Assembly: GCA_938014885.1 (NCBI GenBank)
Contig: CALLQI010000014.1
Location: 62,001 to 126,000, forward strand
Origin: an uncultured bacterium
GTDB lineage: Bacteria > Planctomycetota > UBA8742 > UBA2392
Direction of reading: 5' to 3'
DNA: 64,000 nucleotides
Positions 26,338 through 34,524 of the stretch are shown piece by piece; the first letter of the stretch is position 1, and every line of letters starts with the position of its first letter. The position numbers and the translations under genes were made by a program. Below the pieces are notes generated by a model. It made no database searches and was not told the origin of the DNA. It worked only from the letters and a program-made list of their open reading frames with translations.

Positions 26338-26751
26338 ATGATTCGCGCCTTTGGCTTGCTTCTGCTTGTGTTCGCGCTGGCCGCTTGTGGCAGCCGTGTG
26401 CGCCGTGATTTTGGCGGCGGCGGCAGCACCGGCGAGGTGATGATCCTGCAGGACGCCAAGGCCGTCGAGATCTCGCTGTGGGAAGGCGCAATCGTCTTTG
26501 ACCTGCGTGACTACGAGTCATGGGTGCAGGGCCACATCCAGGGCGCGCGCCTGACCAGCGTCGAAGACATCCGCGACGGCCGCGACCTGCCGCAAGACCG
26601 CAATGCGCCCATCTTGTTCATGGCTGAAGGCCCGCAGGACATCCGGCCCGAACTTGCGGCCGAAGCAGCCCTTGAGCAGGGCTACACCAACGTACAGCTG
26701 TTCCCCGGCGGCTGGCGCGCGTGGCTGGGCCTGAACCCGATCACGCGCTAA
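26338..26751 (+). CDS. Rhodanese-like lipoprotein lacking the catalytic cysteine
   Basis: A 137-residue protein from ATG 26338 (GGAG nine bases upstream; TTG at 26335 is the alternative). Residues 1-18 are a lipoprotein signal (IRAFGLLLLVFALAAC). The rhodanese fold follows: IVFDLRDYESWVQGHIQGA, then EQGYTNVQLFPGGWRAW, the usual C-terminal signature. At the active-site loop, where the catalytic Cys should be, the sequence is FMAEGPQDIR: no cysteine. It is thus likely an inactive rhodanese used for binding. The stop is 19 bases from the convergent TMTC-like gene. Confidence 0.8.
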   Translation: MIRAFGLLLLVFALAACGSRVRRDFGGGGSTGEVMILQDAKAVEISLWEGAIVFDLRDYESWVQGHIQGARLTSVEDIRDGRDLPQDRNAPILFMAEGPQDIRPELAAEAALEQGYTNVQLFPGGWRAWLGLNPITR

Positions 26752-26770
26752 GAACTCACCTGATAAGAAT

Positions 26771-29700
26771 TCACTCGCGGCCGAGCATGGCCTCAATCTC
26801 GGCGATTCTGGCCGTGAACATGGTCTGGTCCGCCGTGGGCTCGTCCTTGACCCAGCGCGATGCCAGTTGCAGCCACTGCCGCGCGTCGCGGGCGTTGCGC
26901 GCCTCGGCCAATGCTGCCGCGCCGCGCAGCGCGGCCTCAAGCACCTGCTTCAGCAATGCAGGGCGGAATTGCGGCACGGCCTCATCCTCGGCCGAGGTGC
27001 GGGCGCGGCTCAGCCATTCGCGGGCGTCGGCGGGCTTGGCCAGGTCCTGCAGCAGCAGATCCGAGTACAGCAGGCACAACTCCACACGCTGGCTTGTCAG
27101 CAGGTTGTTCAGCGCCAGCGCGGAACTGAAGCTGACGGCCGCGTCTTCGGCGTAGGCTTTGCGCGCGGGGCCGTCACTCTGGCGTGCAAGGTCGCGGTGC
27201 AGGACGCCCTGGATGCGGTAGGCCTCAGGGTAGTCACCCAGCAGCACCGTGGCTGTGCGTGCGCTTTCGAGCGCGTCCAGCAGTTTGCCTTCGCGCTGTT
27301 GGGCCTTGGCAGCGGCGAGATAGCCGGCACCCAGCCGGTCCATTTCCTTCAGGCGTTGCAGTACTCGAGCGTGCAGCTCGGTGTATTCCGCGCGTTGCGG
27401 AGTGTCGACGGCGATGCCGGGCAGCGCGGTTTCAATTACGTCGGCGGCCTGCATGAAGGCAATGCGCGCGCGCTGGACGCGGTCGGGCTCAAGGGCCAGC
27501 GCTTCATCCTGCCAGTACAGTTCGCCGCCTTCGAGCACGGCCTTGGGCTCGCTGCCGCGCACGAGGTCTTGCGCGGCCTTCACCAGCAGCGCGCGTTTCT
27601 CTTCGCCGGTGGCTTTGGCTGCCAGCGCCTGGTGCACACGGCCGCGCACCACGTACAGCTCGCTGGTGGGGGCGCGCAGTGCGGGTTGCAGGCGCTTCAT
27701 GGCTTCTTCGGGGTTGCCCTGGGCCAGCAATGCTTCGGCCTCAATGCGGGCGATGCGGCGTTCAAGGTTGAGGATGTCTTCTTCGACATCGCTCATGTCC
27801 TTGCCCTCGGGTGCTTCCTTGATCGTCAGGCGCAACTCGGCCAGGCGGCGGTAGGGGTCACTGACGAACCAGGCGCGCTTGCGGCGTACCTCAGAAATCT
27901 CGTCCTTGAAGTCTAGTGGGGCGCGCTCATAGGCCTCCAGCGCGATCGTGTAGTACTTCTCGGCCTCTGATGTCACCAGATAGGCCAGGCGCTGGCAGGC
28001 CACGCCGCGGATGCGGATTGGCAGGCTGACTTTGTCCGGGTCGTGCGGTGAATCCAGCAGCTTGCCGGTGGTGTCCAGCGCGTCCAGATAGGCCCGGACG
28101 GCCTTGTCACGCAGCTCTTTGGCTTCGACTTCCTTGTGCAGCCGCAGCTTGGACTTGAAGGCATCGAGCAGCTGCTGGCCAAAATCCATCTGCAACTGGC
28201 AAAGTGAAAGATGCACACCGTGCATCAGGTCGGGGCGGTCACTCAAAGCTTCCACGAGTTGCGCGAATACCTTCAGCGCTTCGTCGAGGTCTCCGTCTTC
28301 TTCGTAATACTTCTTCAGCCAGTCCAGCGCCTCGACGTTGTCGGGGCTCAGCACAGTGGCGGCGCGCATGAATTCAGAGGCCGCGTAACGCCGGGCCTCA
28401 CGCGAAAGCTCCATCGGGTTGCCGTCGGCATCATTGAGCCGGGTTTCTCCGCTTTCGATGGCGCGGCCGACGCGCAGCAGCTTGCGCGACAGGATCTGCC
28501 GCGCGCGCTCCGACAGCGTCAGCATGTTCTTGAGCAGCGCGTCCAGGTCTTCGCGGAACTCGCGGTCTGCGCGTTCTTTGGCCGGGCGCTGCAGCAGGTC
28601 TTCGGCCAGCTTCAGGTAAAAGCTGGTCAGACGGTCGCCGACGGGGCCGTCTTCGGGCCGCGCGTTGAAGGCTGTACGCAGCAGGTCTTCGGCGTTCATG
28701 CGCAGTTCGGCGTCGCCTGTGAACCACATGCCGGTGCTGATCGGCAGGCCCGTGCCCTCGACCATGCCGTGGCCGAGCTCGTTCTCGGGGTCCGCTTCGA
28801 TTGCCTGGCGCAGCAGCGCCACGATCACCAGCAGCGACTTGCGGAATTCCGTGCGCGTGTGGAAGCGATAGATCAAGCCTTCCCATGTCGGGTCAAGCTT
28901 GTTGCCCATGGCGCGGTGGTATTCTTCGGTCCAGGTCTGCATCAGCGACACGGCCTGGTTGGCGGCCGTCTGGCGCAGGCCGGCAGCCTTGAGTTGCAGT
29001 GCCGGCTTGTAGTCGGGCCAGCGTTCAAGTTCATCGCCCATCAGCTTGTTGGCCTCAATGCGCGCGCGGCCGTCGTTGCGCTCGAAAAGCAGTTGCGCCA
29101 GCAGTGTGCGCAGGCCCTTGTAATCATCCTTCAACTGCAGCGCGCGGCGCAGGTATTTCTCCGCTGTGGCGTCGCCAGCGCGGCCACGGGCATGGGCGTC
29201 GGCGGCTTCAATCAGTGTGGCCGCCATGGCGGCGCGGGTGGTGACGCCGGCCTCACGGTATGCGATCAGCTCGGCATAGCATTGACGGGCTTCGGCGAGC
29301 AGCGGCAGCAGCTCAGCGGGGACGTCGGTGGCGCTGCCTTTGCCGGAGGCTCGCAGGCGGGCGTCATACTCCAGCAGCGCGATGCGGGCGCGGGCTTCGA
29401 TGCTGAGTTCATCGCGGCTGCGGTTTTGCTCGTACTCGTTCAGTTCACGCTTGGCGCGCAGCAGGGCCGCTTCGTCGATGCTGTCGCCGGAAAGCGCCTT
29501 GCGGCTGAGTTCTGTGGCAATATTGATGCGCGCCGCCTGGTAGCGGCCCGATGCCGCCAGCGCCTCTTCAAAAGCGGCCAGCGCTTCTTCGTGGCGGCCA
29601 AGCGCCGACAGCGCCAGCCCGCGCGGGTTGGCCAGCAGCGCGATGATGTCGGCGGTGGCACGCTCATCGCGCCAGGGCTGCGCAATGTGCTTGCGGCCTT

Positions 29701-31438
29701 CTTCCAGCAGCCGCAGAGCCTCTTGCGGGTTCTGCAGGTGAATTTCGCTCAGCGCCATCGCGCCGTAAACGCGGGCGGGGTCGTTGCGGTAAGTGCGTGC
29801 GGGATTGGCCAGCGCGCTGCGATAGCTGACCAGCGAGTTCTGCAGCATCACGCGGCGCGAGTCGTCGTCGGGGTCCACCAGCGCGCGTTCGGTGTATTCG
29901 CGGGCCAGGTTGAAGTGTGCCACGTGGTTGCCCGGGTCGTGGTGCAGCGCGTGCGTCCACAGGCTGATGCTGTTGCGCCAGGGCTTCACGGCGTACACGG
30001 TGCCCCAGGTGCAGGCTACGGTCACGGCCGCCAGCAGCAGCAGCGCGACCGGTGCTATCAGCGCACGGGCAGCCGATGTGCGACGCAGATGTTCAGCGCC
30101 GAGTACGCCGAGGGCGGCGACGGCAAGGCAGAAGCCGATGCTGGGGATGTACAGGTATCGTTCGGCGAACACAGTACCGATCTGCACGATGAAATTGCTG
30201 ACCGGCGCCAGCGAAGCCAGGAACCACAGTGCGCCAAAGCCCACCGCACCCCAGGCCATCACCTGAGGCCGGGTCCAACTGTCGTCGCCTGCCGCACCTT
30301 CGGCCTTGGGATTGCTTTCGCGCCAGCCGATCAGCCCCGCTGCCAGCATTGCCACCAGCAGTACCACGCCAACCAGCACCGCGATGCTGAAGCCGGTCTG
30401 CACAGGCAGGTCCACGGCGGCGTGCATCGGCCAGCCCGCAAGCAGCACTTGCGCGTCGCGGGTCAGCGCTGAAATCGCCGTCAGCAGGCTTTGCAGTCGC
30501 GAATCACCGTAGGGCTCGCGCATCAGGCCGCTGCCGATGCGGCCGGCGAGCAGTGTGAACAGGCCCGCGATTACCCAGAACGGTGCCAACAGTGCGGCAC
30601 GGCGCGCGACGGGCGCGCTGTGCAATGCGCGGCCGCGGAACAGCTCAAGCAGCAGCAGCAGCGCAGGCAGCACCACGGCGGTCATCTTCGACAGCAGCGC
30701 GCAGACGTACGCGAACAGCGCCAGCAGATAATGCAACCGCGTACTTTCGCGCACCCGCTGCACGAAGCTTTCACTGGGCATCAGGCCCGTACGCGCGCGA
30801 CGCGCGGCCAAGTACAGGTTGCAGGACAGCAGCAGAAAGAACGTCGCCAGCAGGTCTTTGCGCGAGGAAAGCCAGGCCACGGCCTCAACGTGCACGGGGT
30901 GCACGGCGAAAAGTATGCCGGCTACGCCGCCGATCCAGCGGCGGCCGGTGACACGCCAGCAAAGCAGCATCACAAGCAATGAGTTGAACAAGTGCAACAG
31001 AATGTTGGCCGCGTGGTAGCCGCGCGGGTTGTAGCCATCTAGCGCGTAGTTGACCGAATAGCTGAGGTCGCGCAGGGGCAGGTACTCATTGCCCAGTTCC
31101 TCGCGCGGGGCCATCGGGTTGAAGATGTGCTGTATCGTCTGCCAGTCGGTGTTGCGGATGTGGCGGTTTTCGGTGATCAGCCAGTTGTCGTCCCAATTGG
31201 TGAAGCCGTTGTCCAGGCCGCCGTGGTACGCGACGAACGTAAGGCCGGCGATCAGCGCGATGAACAGCCACGGCAGCCAGCGCGGTGCTGGCAGGCGTGA
31301 TTCGCGGGCGAGCTCGGGCGCGGGTTCAGGCGCAGGCGCGTCGGTGCCGGTGGGCTGGGTCTGCTGGGTCTGCCCGCGCTTGTGCTTGCGTTTCTTGCTC
31401 ACGTGCAGAGTCCGGGGTCGGACCGGGGAAGCCGTCAT
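26771..31438 (-). CDS. TMTC-like membrane glycosyltransferase with long TPR region
   Basis: A 1555-residue protein. From ATG 31438 a basic, low-complexity N-terminus leads to a first helix (RWLPWLFIALIAGLTFVAYHGG), then FTNWDDNWLITENRHIRN: a paired-Asp first extracytoplasmic loop as in GT-C glycosyltransferases. Roughly ten hydrophobic segments follow, with LFAVHPVHVEAVAWLSSRKD typical of the bacterial homologues of animal TMTC O-mannosyltransferases. The remaining ~1000 residues are tetratricopeptide-like helical pairs (VAHFNLAREYTERALVDP, DAGYLAAAKAQQREGKLLDA-like). It probably transfers sugar from a polyprenyl carrier to proteins outside the membrane; acceptor unknown. Start is uncertain: no clear ribosome site near 31438. 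Confidence 0.8.
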   Translation of the reverse strand: MTASPVRPRTLHVSKKRKHKRGQTQQTQPTGTDAPAPEPAPELARESRLPAPRWLPWLFIALIAGLTFVAYHGGLDNGFTNWDDNWLITENRHIRNTDWQTIQHIFNPMAPREELGNEYLPLRDLSYSVNYALDGYNPRGYHAANILLHLFNSLLVMLLCWRVTGRRWIGGVAGILFAVHPVHVEAVAWLSSRKDLLATFFLLLSCNLYLAARRARTGLMPSESFVQRVRESTRLHYLLALFAYVCALLSKMTAVVLPALLLLLELFRGRALHSAPVARRAALLAPFWVIAGLFTLLAGRIGSGLMREPYGDSRLQSLLTAISALTRDAQVLLAGWPMHAAVDLPVQTGFSIAVLVGVVLLVAMLAAGLIGWRESNPKAEGAAGDDSWTRPQVMAWGAVGFGALWFLASLAPVSNFIVQIGTVFAERYLYIPSIGFCLAVAALGVLGAEHLRRTSAARALIAPVALLLLAAVTVACTWGTVYAVKPWRNSISLWTHALHHDPGNHVAHFNLAREYTERALVDPDDDSRRVMLQNSLVSYRSALANPARTYRNDPARVYGAMALSEIHLQNPQEALRLLEEGRKHIAQPWRDERATADIIALLANPRGLALSALGRHEEALAAFEEALAASGRYQAARINIATELSRKALSGDSIDEAALLRAKRELNEYEQNRSRDELSIEARARIALLEYDARLRASGKGSATDVPAELLPLLAEARQCYAELIAYREAGVTTRAAMAATLIEAADAHARGRAGDATAEKYLRRALQLKDDYKGLRTLLAQLLFERNDGRARIEANKLMGDELERWPDYKPALQLKAAGLRQTAANQAVSLMQTWTEEYHRAMGNKLDPTWEGLIYRFHTRTEFRKSLLVIVALLRQAIEADPENELGHGMVEGTGLPISTGMWFTGDAELRMNAEDLLRTAFNARPEDGPVGDRLTSFYLKLAEDLLQRPAKERADREFREDLDALLKNMLTLSERARQILSRKLLRVGRAIESGETRLNDADGNPMELSREARRYAASEFMRAATVLSPDNVEALDWLKKYYEEDGDLDEALKVFAQLVEALSDRPDLMHGVHLSLCQLQMDFGQQLLDAFKSKLRLHKEVEAKELRDKAVRAYLDALDTTGKLLDSPHDPDKVSLPIRIRGVACQRLAYLVTSEAEKYYTIALEAYERAPLDFKDEISEVRRKRAWFVSDPYRRLAELRLTIKEAPEGKDMSDVEEDILNLERRIARIEAEALLAQGNPEEAMKRLQPALRAPTSELYVVRGRVHQALAAKATGEEKRALLVKAAQDLVRGSEPKAVLEGGELYWQDEALALEPDRVQRARIAFMQAADVIETALPGIAVDTPQRAEYTELHARVLQRLKEMDRLGAGYLAAAKAQQREGKLLDALESARTATVLLGDYPEAYRIQGVLHRDLARQSDGPARKAYAEDAAVSFSSALALNNLLTSQRVELCLLYSDLLLQDLAKPADAREWLSRARTSAEDEAVPQFRPALLKQVLEAALRGAAALAEARNARDARQWLQLASRWVKDEPTADQTMFTARIAEIEAMLGRE

Positions 31439-31492
31439 GATAGCCAACGATCGCGCGGGTTGAATGCCGGGGGCGGTGGAAGCGAAAGGTGT

Positions 31493-31526
31493 CAGGTTGT
31501 AGGGGTTGGGTTGCAGGTTGTAGGGG
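31493..31526. repeat. Direct repeat CAGGTTGTAGGGG, two copies
   Basis: Two identical 13-bp copies start at 31493 and 31514 (21-base period) in the gap between the TMTC-like gene and the rplT operon. Same word family as at 20.7 and 26.1-26.3 kb. The surrounding 31439-31593 shows no gene. Confidence 0.8.
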
Positions 31527-31593
31527 CAAGGCAAGGGTACTTGATCATTGCGCGGCAATCCCGGTGCCCCACGCCTGATCGCCCTGCAACGCA

Positions 31594-31619
31594 AACGCCC
31601 CCGGCTTGCCGGGGGCGTT
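31594..31619 (-). terminator. Terminator of the infC-rpmI-rplT operon
   Basis: 11-bp perfect stem AACGCCCCCGG / CCGGGGGCGTT with a 4-base loop, 18 bases past the rplT stop on the minus strand, followed by TTTGCGTTG. Confidence 0.75.
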
Positions 31620-31636
31620 GGTTGCTTGGTTTGCGC

Positions 31637-31990
31637 TTACTTGGCGCCGGCGCGGGCCTGGTCCACTACCTTCGTGAACGCCTGCGGGTCGCGGATCGCG
31701 AGCTCGCTCAGGCTCTTGCGGTTCAGCGTAATGCCGGACTTGTCAAGGAAGTGAATCAGCTGGCTGTAGGTCACGCCGTTGGCGCGCGCTGCGGCGCTGA
31801 GGCGGGTGATCCACAGACGGCGGAAATCGCGCTTGCGACGGATACGGTGGAACCACGCGTACTGCCACGCGCGTTCGACGGCCACGCGGGCCTGGCGGTA
31901 GCTGCGGCGGCGGCCCCAGAAGCCCGACGCGAGCTTGCGGAACTTCTTCTTGCGATGGTGGCGTGCCACCCTTGAAACGGAATGCGGCAT
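31637..31990 (-). CDS. rplT: Large-subunit ribosomal protein L20
   Basis: 117 residues, the normal L20 length, starting MPHSVSRVARHHRKKKFRKL. Strongly basic, with the conserved GFWGRRRSYRQARVAVERAW and DKSGITLNRKSLSELAIRDP stretches. L20 binds 23S rRNA early in assembly and in several bacteria represses its own operon. ATG 31990 has AGGAG seven bases upstream. It is the last gene of the infC-rpmI-rplT operon, 96 bases after rpmI. Confidence 0.97.
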   Translation of the reverse strand: MPHSVSRVARHHRKKKFRKLASGFWGRRRSYRQARVAVERAWQYAWFHRIRRKRDFRRLWITRLSAAARANGVTYSQLIHFLDKSGITLNRKSLSELAIRDPQAFTKVVDQARAGAK

Positions 31991-32086
31991 GTCTGTTCTC
32001 CTTTGGCTTCGCCCCGGGGGAGGATCACTCCGCTTGGGTCCGGGACGCGTGCCGGTAAACGGGGCCAAGCCCCGCATGCAGGTCAG

Positions 32087-32362
32087 TTACTTGGCTTCGG
32101 GCTTGGTTTCTGCCTTGGTTTCACCGCGCAGCTCAGCCTGTGAGGGCGTCGGGGCCGGCGGCTTGGGGCGCACGCCCATCAGCTTGGCCACGTTGCGAGC
32201 ATGCGTCGGTGACAGCACGTGGCTGTGGCGCTTGTTGCGGCGGCGCTTGGGGCTCTTGGTGCTGGCCAAGTGCGAGCGACCGGCGTTGTAGTGCTTGATC
32301 TTGCCCTTCTTGGTGACCTTGAAGCGCTTGGCAGCGCCTTTGTGGGTCTTCATCTTCGGCAT
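32087..32362 (-). CDS. rpmI: Large-subunit ribosomal protein L35, with C-terminal extension
   Basis: 91 residues. The first ~65 match bacterial L35 (MPKMKTHKGAAKRFKVTKKG, then RSHLASTKSPKRRRNKR). The last ~26 residues (PKPPAPTPSQAELRGETKAE onward) are a Pro/Lys/Glu-rich tail beyond the usual family length. ATG 32362 has AAGGAG six bases upstream. Its place between infC and rplT is the standard arrangement. Confidence 0.96.
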   Translation of the reverse strand: MPKMKTHKGAAKRFKVTKKGKIKHYNAGRSHLASTKSPKRRRNKRHSHVLSPTHARNVAKLMGVRPKPPAPTPSQAELRGETKAETKPEAK

Positions 32363-32514
32363 GGCGTGCTCCTTCGGTCTTCTGGTCCGGCGCGGGCGGG
32401 TTTGCCCCCGTCTTGAGTCCACCCCGGAACGTCAGTTCCCCGCTCGGTGCTATCAAAGCGGGGCGATGCTTTAACTTCCGCCGGCCGACTTGGCTACCCG
32501 GGGCCGGCGGAATT

Positions 32515-33243
32515 CTAGCTGCGCGACTTCTCGCCCGGTTTGTCCGTTGCGGCAGCTTCCTTGGCGGCATCGGCGGCTGCCTTGGCTTCGGCCTTCTTGG
32601 CCGCCAGTTCCTTGGCCTTTGCTATGCGGGCCTCTTCTTCACGGGCGCGGATTTCGGCAATGTTCTTCTTGCGGGCGTTGCGCTCTTCCGGTGTCAGCGG
32701 TGCCAGCAGCAGATGCATGCGCTTGCCTTCGCGGCGCGGCGGGCTTTCGACCTTGCTGATGTCGGCGAGGTCGCGCACGAAGCGCTGCAATTGCTCATCA
32801 CCCATTTCCGTATGCGCTAGCTCGCGGCCTTTGAACAGCACTTGGATCAGGACCTTGTCGCCCTTTTCCAGGAACTGTGTGGCTTTGCGCATCGCCACCT
32901 GCACGTCGTGCTCGGCGGTGCTGGGGTGCAGCCGGATGCCTTTGATCTTGGCCTGGTGAGCCTTTTGCCCCTTGGCCTTCTTCTTGAGCGAGTATTTGTA
33001 CTGCCCGTAGTTCATGATTTTGCATACGGGCGGGCGCGCCGTCGGGCTGACTTCGACGAGGTCCAGACCGGCGTCTTCGGCCATCTTCAGCGCGACTTCA
33101 GTATCGACTTCGCCGTGATTCACGCCTTCGGCGTCGATCACTTGCACCCGCGGGATGCGGATGCGGCGGTTGATGCGGTGTTCCTGCTGCGGCCCGCCAC
33201 GCCCGAATTGGGGCGGCGGAGGTGGACGACGTTTCGTGCGCAT
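32515..33243 (-). CDS. infC: Translation initiation factor IF-3, with alanine-rich C-terminal tail
   Basis: 242 residues from ATG 33243, preceded by AAGGGGAG. IF-3 N domain: INRRIRIPRVQVIDAEG, VEVSPTARPPVCKIMNYGQYKY; C domain: IRLHPSTAEHDVQVAMRKATQFLEKG, FKGRELAHTEMG. It helps select the start codon and the initiator tRNA on the 30S subunit. The last ~45 residues are a Lys/Ala/Glu helix-forming tail beyond the usual family end. It heads the infC-rpmI-rplT operon; a longer N-terminal reading to 33396 has no support. Confidence 0.96.
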   Translation of the reverse strand: MRTKRRPPPPPQFGRGGPQQEHRINRRIRIPRVQVIDAEGVNHGEVDTEVALKMAEDAGLDLVEVSPTARPPVCKIMNYGQYKYSLKKKAKGQKAHQAKIKGIRLHPSTAEHDVQVAMRKATQFLEKGDKVLIQVLFKGRELAHTEMGDEQLQRFVRDLADISKVESPPRREGKRMHLLLAPLTPEERNARKKNIAEIRAREEEARIAKAKELAAKKAEAKAAADAAKEAAATDKPGEKSRS

Positions 33244-33400
33244 ACTCCCCTTCGATGCAACCGCCGGAATCCCGGCAAAAAACGGGGCACCGGCCCCGGG
33301 ACAGGCGGGAAGTATAGGAGTGACCGACGCTACTACAACCCGATATCCACGGGTTTGGTAAACCCGGCAATGAATTGCAGCGCCAGCGAAACGCAAAAAA

Positions 33401-33571
33401 CGGCAACTGCTTTGGAACCACGGATGAGCGCGGATTGACAGAGATTACGGCCACGACACTCGCCAGCAGGCAACTGCAAGAGTGTTTCAGCGCCCCTGCT
33501 CACGAATGCAGTGACTAGCCGAACCTTTTCGTGTTTACCCGTGTCTATCCGTGGTTCCAAAGCCGTTGCCG
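33401..33571. repeat. 171-bp element with 25-bp inverted terminal arms
   Basis: Arms 33401-33425 and 33547-33571 are complementary at 24 of 25 positions; each carries the word GGAACCACGGAT. Inside, weaker matching words (CGGATGAGCGCGGAT versus CGTGTCTATCCG) suggest further pairing. No open reading frame is supported. It resembles the dispersed CCACGGAT-type elements I recall from large environmental bacterial genomes, but that is memory, not a search. Confidence 0.8.
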
Positions 33572-33646
33572 TGCTTCGTAGCTAGACACGCGACAACTGT
33601 GTTCACGGTCAGGGTGCCATGAAACCCGCCTTGCGGCCGCAGCTAC

Positions 33647-33846
33647 AAAAAAACAACCCGCCTTTCGGCGGGTTGTAAGGGAAGAAGGTGCACAGGCGAA
33701 CAGAGATAACTTCGGTCCCCCTTAAAAACCAAAGTCACGATCCTGCCCGCCTGCGCTTACCGGCCGAAAACCCGCATCCCCCCCTTAAAGGACTTGGGCC
33801 ATGCTCGGCGCGGCAATTACCTAAGTTTTCAACTGGTGTTACGCCG
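33647..33846 (-). ncRNA. Candidate orphan ~200-nt structured RNA gene with its own promoter and terminator
   Basis: Between the infC upstream region and the STAS gene no protein gene fits, yet the minus strand has a complete transcription unit. TTGACG and TGCTAT with a 17-base spacer (33853-33881) are followed about 200 bases later by a 10-bp hairpin with a GAAA loop and a seven-T run. The transcript folds locally: 33748-33756 pairs with 33690-33698 (9 bp, one GU) and 33728-33735 with 33709-33716 (8 bp, one GU). The latter hairpin closes a loop with UUUUAAGGGGG. The 10-nt word UUUAAGGGGG appears again at 33780-33789, possibly in a second loop closed by GCAU/AUGC. The length recalls 6S RNA, but I find no convincing 6S consensus. 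Function unknown. Confidence 0.55.
33653..33676 (-). terminator. Intrinsic terminator of the candidate RNA gene
   Basis: On the minus strand ACAACCCGCC / GGCGGGTTGT pair around a GAAA loop, then seven T. No protein gene ends here on that strand, which is what first points to an RNA gene. Confidence 0.88.
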
Positions 33847-33852
33847 GGAAGC

Positions 33853-33881
33853 ATAGCACCCCATTGTCACCTTGGCGTCAA
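33853..33881 (-). promoter_or_regulatory. Sigma-70-type promoter of the candidate RNA gene
   Basis: -35 TTGACG (33876-33881) and -10 TGCTAT (33853-33858) are 17 bases apart; the expected start is near 33846. The remaining bases up to the STAS gene (33882-34008) show nothing recognisable. Confidence 0.5.
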
Positions 33882-34008
33882 TTTCAGGCACTTTTGGTGT
33901 CTTCTTCATCAATCTTCGCAATCATCACTCGCGCCATTCGCGGATACGCAATTCCCAACTTCGCTTCAGTCCGGCACCCGTTGCGCCGATACCTGACCGG
34001 GAGATTCC

Positions 34009-34521
34009 ATGCGCGCGCTGAAACGCTTCACTGACCGCATCCGCAAGGCCTGGGCCGAGACCGCCCCGGCCACCACCGAGCCCACGCCCGCGCCGCGCCG
34101 GAACCCCTCCATCGAAGTCGAAGGCCGGCTTTGCCTGGCCGGTGCATCCGACCTGCGCCGCCGGCTATTTCGCCTGCTGCACGGCGGCCACCGCTGCGTG
34201 ACGATGCACGCCGCCCGCGTGCGCTTCATTGACGGCTGCGCGCTGGCCGTTCTGGTTGAGTTCGCGCAAGCCTGCCGCGACCGCAACGTCACCTTCAAGT
34301 TGGTTGAGCCCAGCCCGCCGATGTGGAACGCATTCGCCATGTACGGCCTGCGCGACGTGCTCGACGACCTCGCTGACTGCGCGCACATGGAACTTGAGGG
34401 CGTGCTGATCATCCTTGAAGAGGATTTCCCCGACAGCATCCGCCTGCCCGCCGTGGCCGCACCGCAACTCGTAATCGAAGAAGACGACGGCGAAGAGATA
34501 CACCTGCACCTGGCCGCCTGA
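34009..34521 (+). CDS. STAS-domain protein lacking the phosphorylatable serine
   Basis: A 170-residue protein from ATG 34009 (GGGAG upstream). Residues ~35-135 are a STAS fold as in anti-sigma-factor antagonists (IEVEGRLCLAGASDLRRRLF, VRFIDGCALAVLVEF). The DS pair at the phosphorylation site of SpoIIAA-type proteins reads DGC here, so regulation by serine phosphorylation is unlikely; some STAS proteins act only as binding modules. The C-terminus is acidic (IEEDDGEEIHLHLAA). Partner unknown. It converges on the MBL gene, 3 bases apart. Confidence 0.8.
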   Translation: MRALKRFTDRIRKAWAETAPATTEPTPAPRRNPSIEVEGRLCLAGASDLRRRLFRLLHGGHRCVTMHAARVRFIDGCALAVLVEFAQACRDRNVTFKLVEPSPPMWNAFAMYGLRDVLDDLADCAHMELEGVLIILEEDFPDSIRLPAVAAPQLVIEEDDGEEIHLHLAA

Positions 34522-34524
34522 GCT

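Noticed and set aside
28211..30472. 753-codon open frame on the plus strand inside the TMTC-like gene
   Set aside because: Long antisense frames are expected in high-GC sequence; its translation is low-complexity, rich in Gln, Arg, Gly and Ala, without domains, and the minus-strand frame has clear family motifs.
33647..33846. Assignment of the orphan RNA as 6S RNA, SRP RNA or tmRNA
   Set aside because: Length fits 6S, but I could not find the closing stem and central bulge; no SRP GGAAG-type loop, no tmRNA ends.
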